From NCBI GenBank assembly GCA_036260255.1, contig DATAAF010000020.1, positions 1-10,025 of the forward strand: 10,025 bases of DNA. Direction: 5' to 3'. The position numbers and the translations under genes were made by a program. Numbering within the stretch: the first letter of the stretch is position 1; each line of letters begins with the position of its first letter. The stretch is from DASZJY01 sp036260255. Its GTDB lineage: Bacteria; Actinomycetota; Acidimicrobiia; Acidimicrobiales; AC-14. Of the stretch, positions 1 through 6,937 are shown piece by piece. The notes beneath the pieces were generated by a model. That model was not told where the DNA came from. It was given only the letters and a program-made list of their open reading frames with translations, and searched no databases.

Positions 1-731
1 GCCGCGTACACGTGCGGCAACTGCTTCGATGCAGCGTTCGAGGCGGCGCGCATCGCCGTGAAGTACCGCACTCCCGTGATCCTCCTCACCGACACCTTCC
101 TGGCGAACTCTTCCGAGCCGTGGAAGCTGCCGGAAGTGGACGCTCTCCCGGAGGTCGATCCGGGGTTCGCCACGACGCCGAACGCCCCGGACGGGGAGTT
201 CTGGCCGTACCTCCGCGACGAGCACCTGGCCCGGCCCTGGGCCGTCCCCGGCACCCCCGACCTCATGCACCGCATCGGCGGCCTGGAGAAGGAGGCCGCC
301 AGCACGGGCAACATCTCCTACGACCCCACCAACCACGAGCACATGGTGCGCCTGCGGGCGGCCAAGGTCGCCGGGATCGCCCGCGACATTCCGCCCGTCG
401 AGGTCGACGATCCGGGCGGCGACGCCGACGTCCTCGTGCTCGGGTGGGGGTCGACCTACGGCTCGATCGCCGCCGCGGTGGAGCGGCTTCGCCGACGGGG
501 CCGCCGGGTGGCCCAGGCCCATCTCCGCCACCTCAACCCGTTCCCGTCCAACCTCGGCGACGTGCTCTCCCGCTACCGGAAGGTGATCGTCCCCGAGCAG
601 AACCTCGGCCAGCTCACCGCGCTGCTGCGCGCCGAGTTCCTGGTGGACGCCCGGCTCGTCAGCAAGGTGCAGGGCCAGCGCTTCCTCTACTCGGAGGTGG
701 AGTCCGCCGTCCTCGCCCTGATGGAGGAACA

Positions 732-735
<4 letters not shown>
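1..735 (+). CDS. korA: 2-oxoacid:ferredoxin oxidoreductase alpha subunit, C-terminal part (5' end outside window)
   Basis: The reading frame is open from the first base, so only about the last 244 residues of the alpha subunit are seen. KorAB enzymes oxidatively decarboxylate a 2-oxoacid (2-oxoglutarate in the actinobacterial type) with coenzyme A and reduce ferredoxin. The visible part carries the end of the pyrimidine-binding domain (TPVILLTDTFLANSSEPW) and a transketolase C-terminal-like domain with LVLGWGSTYG, HLRHLNPFP and VIVPEQNLGQL. These are hallmark segments of the fused alpha subunit of this family. The stop TGA overlaps the korB start by 4 bp, which indicates translational coupling of the two subunits. 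The gamma domain, normally N-terminal in fused alpha chains, lies outside the window. The 2-oxoglutarate assignment is inferred from overall similarity to actinobacterial KorA and could be another 2-oxoacid. Confidence 0.93.
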
Positions 736-1751
<1,016 letters not shown>

Positions 1752-1773
1752 CCGCCGGTTCGAGGGCCGGCCC

Positions 1774-2571
1774 TTGGCGGGATGGCCGTCGACCGCCGAC
1801 GAGCTCGTCGCCGTCCAACACCGCCTGGCCCGAGAGGCGGAGTCGGCCCTGGCAACCGACCCATGGTCACCGCCAGCGGGGTTGCTGGTCGGCGGCTGCT
1901 TCGTCGCCTTCGCCCGAGGCGAGGCGGGACCGGGCCACCCCGGTGACCGAGGGTGGGCAGGGGCGGTGGCGTGGCGCCCGCTCTCACCGTCCGTCGACCC
2001 CCCTCGTCGTCACGTCGACCACCACCTGCGCGGCGCGCCGAACGACGGTCGCCCGCGTCGGGGCGACGACGTCGTCGCCCAGTCGGTCGTAGCCGGGCGT
2101 GTGCCGGCCGCCTACCGCCCCGGCCTCCTCGCCCTGCGGGAAGGGCCGCTTCTGGCCGCCGCCGTCGAGGCGCTCGACGTGGTGCCCGACGTGGTCCTCG
2201 TCGACGCGACGGGGATCGACCACCCGCGAGGGGCGGGCCTTGCCGTCCACGTGGGGGCGGTGACCGGCATCCCGACGGTGGGGGTCACCCGCCGGCCGCT
2301 GATCGCGAGGGGCCCGCTCCCGGAGCTGCGCCGCGGGTCGCGGACGCCCATCCGCCGCGACGGTCGGGAGGTGGGCTTCTGGGTGTGCACCCGCACCGGC
2401 GCCCGCCCGATCGTCGCCCACGCCGGGTGGCGGACGAGCCCGGAGGTGGCGGCGGACGTCGTCCTGGCGGCGTCGACCGAAGCGGCCCGCACGCCGGTGC
2501 CGCTCCAGGAGGCGCGCCGGGTGGCCCGGGAGGCCCGGGCCCTCGGCGGGGGCGACGGCCGGCGAGAATGA
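1774..2571 (+). CDS. nfi: Endonuclease V-like protein, diverged at catalytic positions
   Basis: A 265-residue protein recognisable as the endonuclease V family, which nicks DNA or RNA near deaminated bases, especially inosine. The core matches family blocks: AYRPGLLALREGP (Glu123), PDVVLVDATGIDHPRG (Asp144, His150) and GIPTVGVTRRPL, with a C-terminal TPVPLQEARRVAREAR helix. The first block is unusual. Where the family has a catalytic Asp (G-x-D-x-x-F), this protein reads LLVGGCFVAF, with Cys42-Phe43 and no Asp. The usual Lys after GVA is Arg, and the late conserved GH reads GW. A proline/arginine/histidine-rich insertion (about 69-98) separates two core strands. It lies 22 bp after korB and 6 bp before the next gene. 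The start is TTG with GAGGG at 1762-1766; no better start exists in frame. The fold assignment is good. Nuclease activity is doubtful; alternatively it is a lineage-specific active variant. Confidence 0.82.
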   Translation: MAGWPSTADELVAVQHRLAREAESALATDPWSPPAGLLVGGCFVAFARGEAGPGHPGDRGWAGAVAWRPLSPSVDPPRRHVDHHLRGAPNDGRPRRGDDVVAQSVVAGRVPAAYRPGLLALREGPLLAAAVEALDVVPDVVLVDATGIDHPRGAGLAVHVGAVTGIPTVGVTRRPLIARGPLPELRRGSRTPIRRDGREVGFWVCTRTGARPIVAHAGWRTSPEVAADVVLAASTEAARTPVPLQEARRVAREARALGGGDGRRE

Positions 2572-2577
2572 CGGGCC

Positions 2578-4053
2578 ATGGCGCCCCTCCTGGCCGGCGG
2601 GCTCGTGTTCGTCACGTCGGCCGCCGTCCTCGTGCTCGAGATCCTGGCCGTGCGGCTGCTGGCCCCCTACGCCGGGCTCACCCTCGAGACCTACACCGCC
2701 ATCATCGGCACCATGCTGGCGGGCATCGCCGCCGGCACGTGGATCGGGGGCTGGGCCGCCGATCGGCTCGACCCCCGGCGGATGCTGGGTCCGCTCATGG
2801 TGGGTGGCGGTGCGTTGGCGGCGGCCAGCGTGCCGCTCGTGCGGGTGCTCGGGGGCTCGCTGTCCGACGGCGGCGGGATGTCGGTGATGCCGCTGTCGTT
2901 CCTCGCCTTCTTCACCCCCGCCGCCGTGCTCAGCGCCGTCTCACCGACGATCGTGAAGCTCCAGCTCCGGGATTTGAGCGTGACCGGCCGGGTCGTCGGC
3001 CGCCTGTCGGCGCTCGGCACCGCCGGTGCCATCGTCGGGACGTTCCTCGCCGGGTTCGTGCTCATCGACGTGGCCCCGACGACGGCGACCGTCGTCGTCC
3101 TCGGCGGCCTCTTCGTCGCCGGCGGGGCGGTCCTGTGGGTCTGGCTGTCGACCGACCGCGCCGGCACCGTCGCCACCGTCGTGTTGGTCGCCCTGGCGAC
3201 CGCCGCCGGCGCCTCCGCCGGCGGCGTGTGCGACACCGAGACCAAGTACCACTGCGTGCGGATCGTGGCCGACGACGGGCGTCCCGGCGGGCGGCTGCTC
3301 GTGCTCGACACCCTCCGGCACAGCTATGTGGACGTGGACGACCCCGACCATCTCGAGTTCCGCTACACCAAGGTGTTCGCCGACGTCATCGACGCGGTGC
3401 GGCCGGACGGCCCGGTCGACGCCGTCCACGTCGGCGGCGGGGGTTTCACCCTTCCCCGCTACCTGAGCGCGGTACGGCCGGGCTCGGCCAACGTGGTCCT
3501 CGAGATCGACCCGGGGCTGGTGGACGTCGCCCGCCGGCGCCTGGGGCTCCGACCGGGGCCCGACCTCGACGTGCGCACGGGTGACGCCCGCCTGCTCGTC
3601 GACGACCTCGCCGGGGCGGCCCACGACCTCGTCCTGGGCGACGCCTTCGGCGGGGTGGCGGTCCCGTGGCATCTCACCACGGTGGAGTTCGCCGAGGCGG
3701 TGGCGGGGCTGCTGCGCCCGGGGGGTGCCTACATCTTGAACATCATCGACCGGCCACCCCTGCGCTTCGCCCGGGCCGAGGTGGCCACCCTCAAACGGGC
3801 CTTCGAGCAGGTGGCGGTGATCGCCCCGCCGCCCCTCCTCGAGGGGGACGAGGGCGGCAACTTCGTGCTCGTGGCCAGCGATGTCCCCGTCGACGCCGAG
3901 AGCATCGTCGCCGGGATCCGCGCCCGCGGCGGCGAGGAGGAGGTGCTGACCGCCGGGGCGGCCACCGCGTTCGCCGGCGCCGCCCCCGTGCTCACCGACG
4001 ACCACGCGCCCGTCGACCAGTGGCTCGCCCGGTCCCGGCGGTCCCGGCCCTGA
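2578..4053 (+). CDS. Membrane protein with fused spermidine synthase-like domain (MFS/SpeE-type fusion)
   Basis: A 491-residue protein. Residues 1 to about 215 are hydrophobic with roughly six to seven membrane segments and the motif TMLAGIAAGTWIGGWAADRLDPRR typical of the fused 'MFS/spermidine synthase' family (quoted here only as a landmark near residues 43-66). Residues about 220-490 form a Rossmann-like aminopropyltransferase/methyltransferase domain: TKYHCVRIV, GGGGF at 286-290 (glycine-rich loop), EIDPG at 309-313, GDA with Asp336, and LVLGDAFGG with Asp355. The canonical GGGDG of spermidine synthases is GGGGF here, and the T-D-P after the catalytic Asp is replaced. True polyamine synthesis is therefore uncertain, as in many actinobacterial members. 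The ATG lies 6 bp after the endonuclease V-like gene; GAGAAT at 2564-2569 may be a -10 element. The substrate is unknown. Confidence 0.85.
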   Translation: MAPLLAGGLVFVTSAAVLVLEILAVRLLAPYAGLTLETYTAIIGTMLAGIAAGTWIGGWAADRLDPRRMLGPLMVGGGALAAASVPLVRVLGGSLSDGGGMSVMPLSFLAFFTPAAVLSAVSPTIVKLQLRDLSVTGRVVGRLSALGTAGAIVGTFLAGFVLIDVAPTTATVVVLGGLFVAGGAVLWVWLSTDRAGTVATVVLVALATAAGASAGGVCDTETKYHCVRIVADDGRPGGRLLVLDTLRHSYVDVDDPDHLEFRYTKVFADVIDAVRPDGPVDAVHVGGGGFTLPRYLSAVRPGSANVVLEIDPGLVDVARRRLGLRPGPDLDVRTGDARLLVDDLAGAAHDLVLGDAFGGVAVPWHLTTVEFAEAVAGLLRPGGAYILNIIDRPPLRFARAEVATLKRAFEQVAVIAPPPLLEGDEGGNFVLVASDVPVDAESIVAGIRARGGEEEVLTAGAATAFAGAAPVLTDDHAPVDQWLARSRRSRP

Positions 4054-4062
4054 CGGATGGGG

Positions 4063-4068
4063 CAAGCT
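4063..4068 (+). promoter_or_regulatory. Possible -10 element for a leaderless transcript
   Basis: CAAGCT lies exactly 6 nt before the in-frame GTG at 4075. Actinobacterial leaderless genes often have a TAnnnT-like hexamer 6-8 nt before the start codon. The first base deviates (C for T), and no convincing -35 box is visible. It sits just inside an alternative in-frame ATG (4057), so it bears on which start is used. Confidence 0.3.
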
Positions 4069-4074
4069 GTTCCG

Positions 4075-4341
4075 GTGAGCGCGGCCAAGCGGAGGCGTCA
4101 GAAGGCGAACCGTCGGGCGCGCCTCGAGGACGAGCAGGCCCTCCCTCCCCTCACCGACGCCGACTTCGACCAGCTGCTCGTCCAGGTCACGGTGCGGACG
4201 GACTGCGCCCACGCGTCCACCCGGACCACGAGCGACGGGCCGGTCCTGACCCGCTGCGCGGTGGGGGCGGCGGTCGCCGGCGGCTGCCCCCATGACTGTC
4301 CGAGCTTCGAGAAGCGCCGGGTCGGCGGCATGGGCTGGTAG
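4075..4341 (+). CDS. Small basic protein with four conserved-looking cysteines (unrecognised)
   Basis: An 88-residue protein from GTG 4075, or 94 residues if ATG 4057 is used. I prefer GTG 4075 because neither start has a good ribosome site, a -10-like CAAGCT lies 6 nt before it, and the protein then begins with SAAKRRRQKANRRAR, a strongly basic segment. The middle is acidic (TDADFDQLL). The C-terminal half contains four cysteines, numbered from 4057 as Cys50, Cys67, Cys77 and Cys81, with nearby His52 and His79 (DCAH, RC, GGCPHDCPSF). Such an arrangement could bind zinc or an iron-sulfur cluster, but this is inference and I do not recognise the family. It follows the membrane fusion gene by 21 bp and precedes the VOC gene by 15 bp. 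The reading frame has strong third-position GC and a clean stop at the next gene's ribosome site. Confidence 0.72.
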   Translation: MSAAKRRRQKANRRARLEDEQALPPLTDADFDQLLVQVTVRTDCAHASTRTTSDGPVLTRCAVGAAVAGGCPHDCPSFEKRRVGGMGW

Positions 4342-4348
4342 GGAGGAG
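4341..4348 (+). promoter_or_regulatory. Strong ribosome binding site for the VOC gene
   Basis: GGGAGGAG, 8 nt before ATG 4357, overlaps the TAG stop (4339-4341) of the preceding small gene. It fixes the VOC start and suggests translation from a shared transcript. Confidence 0.7.
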
Positions 4349-4356
4349 CGGGCGGG

Positions 4357-4773
4357 ATGGAGCAACGGGTCTCTCTCGTCACGTTGGGCGTCGCCGACAT
4401 CGCCCGCGCGTGGCGGTTCTACGAAGCGCTGGGGTGGTCCGGGGAGTCGCCCGACGGCGACGTGGTCTTCTTCCAGGCCGGCGGCATGGTCGTCGCCCTC
4501 TGGGGCCGGGACAAGCTGGCCGAGGACAGCTGCGTCGAGGACAGCGGTGGTTGGGGCGGCGTCACCCTCGCCTACTGCGTCCGCTCTCCCGAGGAGGTGG
4601 ACACCGTCCTCGCCGACGCCGAGGCGGCGGGCGCCACCATCGGGCGGCCCGGCGCGCCCACGTTCTGGGGCGGCTACTCGGGCATCTTCGTCGACCCCGA
4701 CGGCCACCCGTGGGAGGTCGCCCACAACCCGGGCTGGACGCTCGAGGCGGACGGCAGCGTCCGGCTGCGGTGA
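4357..4773 (+). CDS. VOC (glyoxalase/bleomycin-resistance fold) family protein
   Basis: A 138-residue cytoplasmic protein with the two-module beta-alpha-beta-beta-beta fold of the vicinal oxygen chelate superfamily. It opens with RVSLVTLGVADIARAWRFYEALGW, the usual first strand and helix (residues 4-27). The second module has a helix SPEEVDTVLADAEAAGA and the family ending GIFVDPDGHPWEVAHNP (about 107-128). The Glu in WEV sits at the usual metal-ligand position of the last strand, but the first strand has no His or Gln at the common ligand site, so metal binding is unsure. Members range from lactoylglutathione lyases to antibiotic-binding proteins and many of unknown role; no specific substrate can be read from the sequence. 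The start is set by GGGAGGAG at 4341-4348. Length is normal for a single-domain member. Confidence 0.88.
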   Translation: MEQRVSLVTLGVADIARAWRFYEALGWSGESPDGDVVFFQAGGMVVALWGRDKLAEDSCVEDSGGWGGVTLAYCVRSPEEVDTVLADAEAAGATIGRPGAPTFWGGYSGIFVDPDGHPWEVAHNPGWTLEADGSVRLR

Positions 4774-4810
4774 CCGCCCCGGTCCTCTCGCCCGAGTCCC
4801 AGCGGCCGGA

Positions 4811-4826
4811 CCGAGCCGCCCGTCCG
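4811..4826 (+). repeat. 16-bp direct repeat, copy 1
   Basis: CCGAGCCGCCCGTCCG occurs here and again, identically, at 4915-4930, 104 bp later on the same strand. This copy is in the 131-bp non-coding gap after the VOC gene; otherwise I see only weak inverted repeats there (CCGGAC/GTCCGG at 4806-4811 and 4822-4827). Confidence 0.6.
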
Positions 4827-4898
4827 GACGCCTCGGGAGGCGGCCGGGGTGCCGTCGACTGGGAGACGGGGGCGACTCGGGAAGGCCTCCGCCGGGCG

Positions 4899-4904
4899 TA
4901 GATT
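4899..4904 (+). promoter_or_regulatory. Possible -10 element (TAGATT) before the small ORF
   Basis: TAGATT fits the TAnnnT pattern and ends 6 nt before 4911, where transcription of a leaderless mRNA would be expected to begin. The same bases form an in-frame TAG that bounds the downstream ORF. No clear -35 box is seen. Confidence 0.4.
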
Positions 4905-4910
4905 CTGGGG

Positions 4911-5186
4911 ATCGCCGAGCCGCCCGTCCGCCATCGCCGGGGCTACCGTCCCCACACCCACCCCGACGCGGCGACGGACCAGCCCGTCGGCCGGCTGCGC
5001 CGAGGAGCGATCGGCGCCGCCATCGCCACCGGCCTCGCCCTCGGGTTCCGCGAGGTCCTCGACCCCGATCCCGGCCCCGAGGTCGTGGTCATCCACGAGG
5101 TGGGCGAGCCCCCGCCCCTCGGGCTGGTGACCCTGTTCTTCCACCCCGAGGTTCCCGAGGCGACGCTCGTCCTGGTCCGCCCCTAG
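4911..5186 (+). CDS. Hypothetical small protein with no conventional start codon
   Basis: The frame is open from just after an in-frame TAG (4899-4901) to TAG at 5184-5186, about 91-94 codons, with G or C at nearly every third position, which supports coding. It contains no ATG, GTG or TTG until well inside the protein. The first possible codons are ATT 4902, CTG 4905 and ATC 4911. I place the start at ATC 4911 because TAGATT lies 6 nt before it, as in a leaderless gene; CTG 4905 is the alternative. The product is basic at the N-terminus (VRHRRGYRPH), then has a hydrophobic amphipathic stretch (GAIGAAIATGLALGF) and an acidic, strand-rich end (EVVVIHEVGEP, ATLVLVRP). I do not recognise the family. 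Its stop overlaps the polymerase gene's stop in a shared CTAG. It may be a gene that lost its start, or a sequence error. Confidence 0.5.
   Translation: MAEPPVRHRRGYRPHTHPDAATDQPVGRLRRGAIGAAIATGLALGFREVLDPDPGPEVVVIHEVGEPPPLGLVTLFFHPEVPEATLVLVRP
4915..4930 (+). repeat. 16-bp direct repeat, copy 2
   Basis: Exact second copy of CCGAGCCGCCCGTCCG (first copy at 4811-4826). It lies at the very start of the small hypothetical ORF, encoding its first residues. The match stops abruptly on both sides. Confidence 0.6.
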
Positions 5187-6112
5187 GTCTCCGGCGGGGC
5201 GGGCAGGGACTGCTCCATCTCGGCCACCGGCGCGAAGAGGTCGCCGTGGCGGGACACCCGGTCGAGGACGTCCTCGGCCTCGAAGACGACCAGCCCTGGG
5301 TCCTCCTTCTCGGCGACCGTCTCCACCTCCTCCCAGGTGAGCGGCGTCGACACCGTGGGCCGCTCGCGGGCCCGCAACGAGTACACGCACACCGTCGTCT
5401 TGGCCGAGTCGTTCTGGCTCCAGTCGATGAAGACCTTGCCCTTGCGCACCTCCTTGGCCATCTGCGACACGACCAGGCGGGGTTGGTCCGCCTCGATCCG
5501 GCGGGCGACGGCGTGGGCGAAGAGCTTGGTGCCGTCGGGGCCCTCGTAGCTGGCGGGCGAGTTGAGCGGCGCGTACAGCTGGAGGCCCTTCGAGCCCGAC
5601 GTCTTGGGGAAGCAGGCCAGCCCCAGGTCGTCGAGCATCTCCCTCAAGACCAGACCGACCTGGGCGCACTGCACCATGTCCGCCGGCGCGCCGGGGTCGA
5701 GGTCGAAGACGAGCATCGTGGGGCGCTCGATGTCGTCCGCGTGCGAGAGGGAGGTGTGCAGCTCGAGCGAGGCCAGGTTGGCCACCCACACGAGGGTGGG
5801 CAGGTCGTTGGCCAGGCAGTAGTTCACGTCGGCCTTGTTCCGTTCGCTCCAAACCGCCACCGTCTCCACCCACGCCGGCCGGTGCGACGGGCAGTTCTTC
5901 TCGTAGAACGAGTGGCCGTCGACGCCGTTGGGGTACCGCTTGAGGGTCAGCGCCCGCCGGCGGAGGTGGGGGAGGAGCACCGGAGCGACCCGCGTGTAGT
6001 AGTCGATGACCTGGCCCTTGGTGAACCCCACCGACGGGTAGAGCACCTTGTCCATGTTGGACAGCTTCAGCTGCCGTCCCTCGACGGTGACCTCGAGGGA
6101 GGTCGGGCTCAC
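5183..6112 (-). CDS. ligD: LigD-type DNA polymerase/primase domain protein (NHEJ), stand-alone
   Basis: A 309-residue archaeo-eukaryotic-primase-type polymerase of the LigD polymerase family, which fills in or adds nucleotides at broken ends held by Ku. The metal-binding aspartates are visible: Asp137 and Asp139 in VFDLDPG, and Asp230 in FIDWSQN. The substrate motif is SGSKGLQ (172-178). The last residue is Gln, where the LigD polymerases I recall most often have His. Other family segments are KVLYPSVGFTKGQVIDYY and HSFYEKNCPSHRP. Start is GTG 6112, overlapping the Ku stop by 4 bp (GTGA), with AAGGA just before it. The length equals the polymerase domain alone; there is no ligase or phosphoesterase domain. 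The ligase is a separate gene at 7950-8936. Its stop shares the CTAG at 5183-5186 with the opposite-strand ORF. The longer open frame running into ku is a shadow. Confidence 0.93.
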   Translation of the reverse strand: MSPTSLEVTVEGRQLKLSNMDKVLYPSVGFTKGQVIDYYTRVAPVLLPHLRRRALTLKRYPNGVDGHSFYEKNCPSHRPAWVETVAVWSERNKADVNYCLANDLPTLVWVANLASLELHTSLSHADDIERPTMLVFDLDPGAPADMVQCAQVGLVLREMLDDLGLACFPKTSGSKGLQLYAPLNSPASYEGPDGTKLFAHAVARRIEADQPRLVVSQMAKEVRKGKVFIDWSQNDSAKTTVCVYSLRARERPTVSTPLTWEEVETVAEKEDPGLVVFEAEDVLDRVSRHGDLFAPVAEMEQSLPAPPET

Positions 6113-6900
6113 TCCTTGCCCGTGTCCTTCTTCACCGCCGCCAGGCTGGCCTCGAGGGCGGCCATCAGGTCGACAACCTTGGTGGGCTCCTCGGTGGGCT
6201 CCTCCACCACGATCTCCTGTCCCGACGCCTTCTGCTCGATCAGCTCGAGCACCCGCTCGCGGTACTCGTCGTGGTACTTGTCGGGCTCGAACTCGCTCGA
6301 CAGCGAGTCGATGAGCTGGCGGGCCATCTTCTGCTCCCGGTCGGAGACCTCCACCTCGTCCCGGGGCACGTCCAGCTCGTCGTCGGGGACCACCTCGTCG
6401 GGGAACAGCATGGTCTCCAGCACCAGCACCTCGCCCTTGGGCCGGATGGCTGCCAAGTACTGCTTGGTGCGGAGGACGACCCGGGCGATGCCCACCTTGT
6501 TGGTCTCCCGCATCGCCTCCCGGAGGAGGGCGTACGCCTTGGTGCCGCCCTTGTCGGGCACCAGGTAGTACGGCCGCTCGTAGAAGATCGGGTCGATCAT
6601 GTCGAGGTCGACGAAGTCCTCGATGTCGATCGTCTTGGTGGCCTTCGGATCGAGTGCCTCCAGCTCCTCGGGGGAGATCGTCACGTACGTGTCGGGGCCG
6701 AGCTCGTAGCCCTTGACGATCTGCTCGTACGGCACCTCCTCCCCGGTCGCCGCCGAGACCCGCTTCTGGCGGACGCGGGCGTTGGTCTTGGCGTCGATCT
6801 GGTGGAAGCGCACGTCCTTGGGGGATACCGCGCTGAAGAGCTTCACCGGCACGTTCACCAGCCCGAAGCTGATGGCGCCGCTCCAGATTGGTCGGGGCAC
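6109..6900 (-). CDS. ku: Non-homologous end-joining protein Ku
   Basis: A 263-residue bacterial Ku homodimer subunit that rings DNA ends and recruits the end-joining polymerase and ligase. It begins with PRPIWSGAISFGLVNVPVKLF, the classic bacterial Ku N-terminus. It continues with the family core: RFHQIDAKTNARVRQKRV, EEVPYEQIVKGYE, IDIEDFVDLDMIDPIFYERPYYL, KAYALLREAM and LETMLFPDEV. The C-terminal region after about residue 225 is short and acidic, then ends in a lysine-containing tail (AVKKDTGKE) without the long Lys-rich extension of some actinobacterial Ku proteins. Start is GTG 6900 with a very strong ribosome site. It is transcribed with the polymerase gene downstream (4-bp overlap) and diverges from the oxidoreductase gene across a 37-bp gap. 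Confidence 0.96.
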   Translation of the reverse strand: MPRPIWSGAISFGLVNVPVKLFSAVSPKDVRFHQIDAKTNARVRQKRVSAATGEEVPYEQIVKGYELGPDTYVTISPEELEALDPKATKTIDIEDFVDLDMIDPIFYERPYYLVPDKGGTKAYALLREAMRETNKVGIARVVLRTKQYLAAIRPKGEVLVLETMLFPDEVVPDDELDVPRDEVEVSDREQKMARQLIDSLSSEFEPDKYHDEYRERVLELIEQKASGQEIVVEEPTEEPTKVVDLMAALEASLAAVKKDTGKE

Positions 6901-6904
6901 GGCT

Positions 6905-6914
6905 CACCTCCTCC
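6905..6914 (-). promoter_or_regulatory. Ribosome binding site of ku
   Basis: On the - strand this reads GGAGGAGGTG, an almost ideal Shine-Dalgarno run, 4 nt before the GTG start of ku at 6900. It decides the start and implies that ku has a real 5' leader, unlike several + strand genes here. Confidence 0.75.
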
Positions 6915-6922
6915 ACACGAAG

Positions 6923-6928
6923 CTACCG
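6923..6928 (+). promoter_or_regulatory. Possible -10 element for the oxidoreductase gene
   Basis: TACCGT (TAnnnT pattern) ends 9 nt before ATG 6938. There is no Shine-Dalgarno sequence before that ATG, so a leaderless or near-leaderless transcript is plausible. It lies in the 37-bp divergent gap shared with ku. No -35 box at standard spacing was found. Confidence 0.35.
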
Positions 6929-6937
6929 TCGGTTGCG

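Noticed and set aside
1968..2072. Frameshift within the endonuclease V-like gene at the Pro/Arg/His-rich stretch
   Set aside because: The frame is continuous and conserved blocks lie in the same frame on both sides, so an in-frame insertion is simpler; raw reads would be needed to exclude compensating indels.
2941..4725. 594-codon open frame antisense to the membrane fusion, the four-cysteine gene and the VOC gene
   Set aside because: It crosses three well-supported genes, its translation is G/R/E/V-rich without motifs, and it is explained by GC-driven loss of stop codons.
4774..4898. Possible terminator or RNA gene after the VOC gene
   Set aside because: Only short imperfect inverted repeats (5-6 bp) without a T-run, and no tRNA or riboswitch-like structure that I can recognise.
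4292..6568. Very long + strand open frame across the VOC gene and antisense to the polymerase and ku
   Set aside because: The translation is compositional noise (R/G/P/S-rich), and the real genes in this span have clear catalytic motifs.
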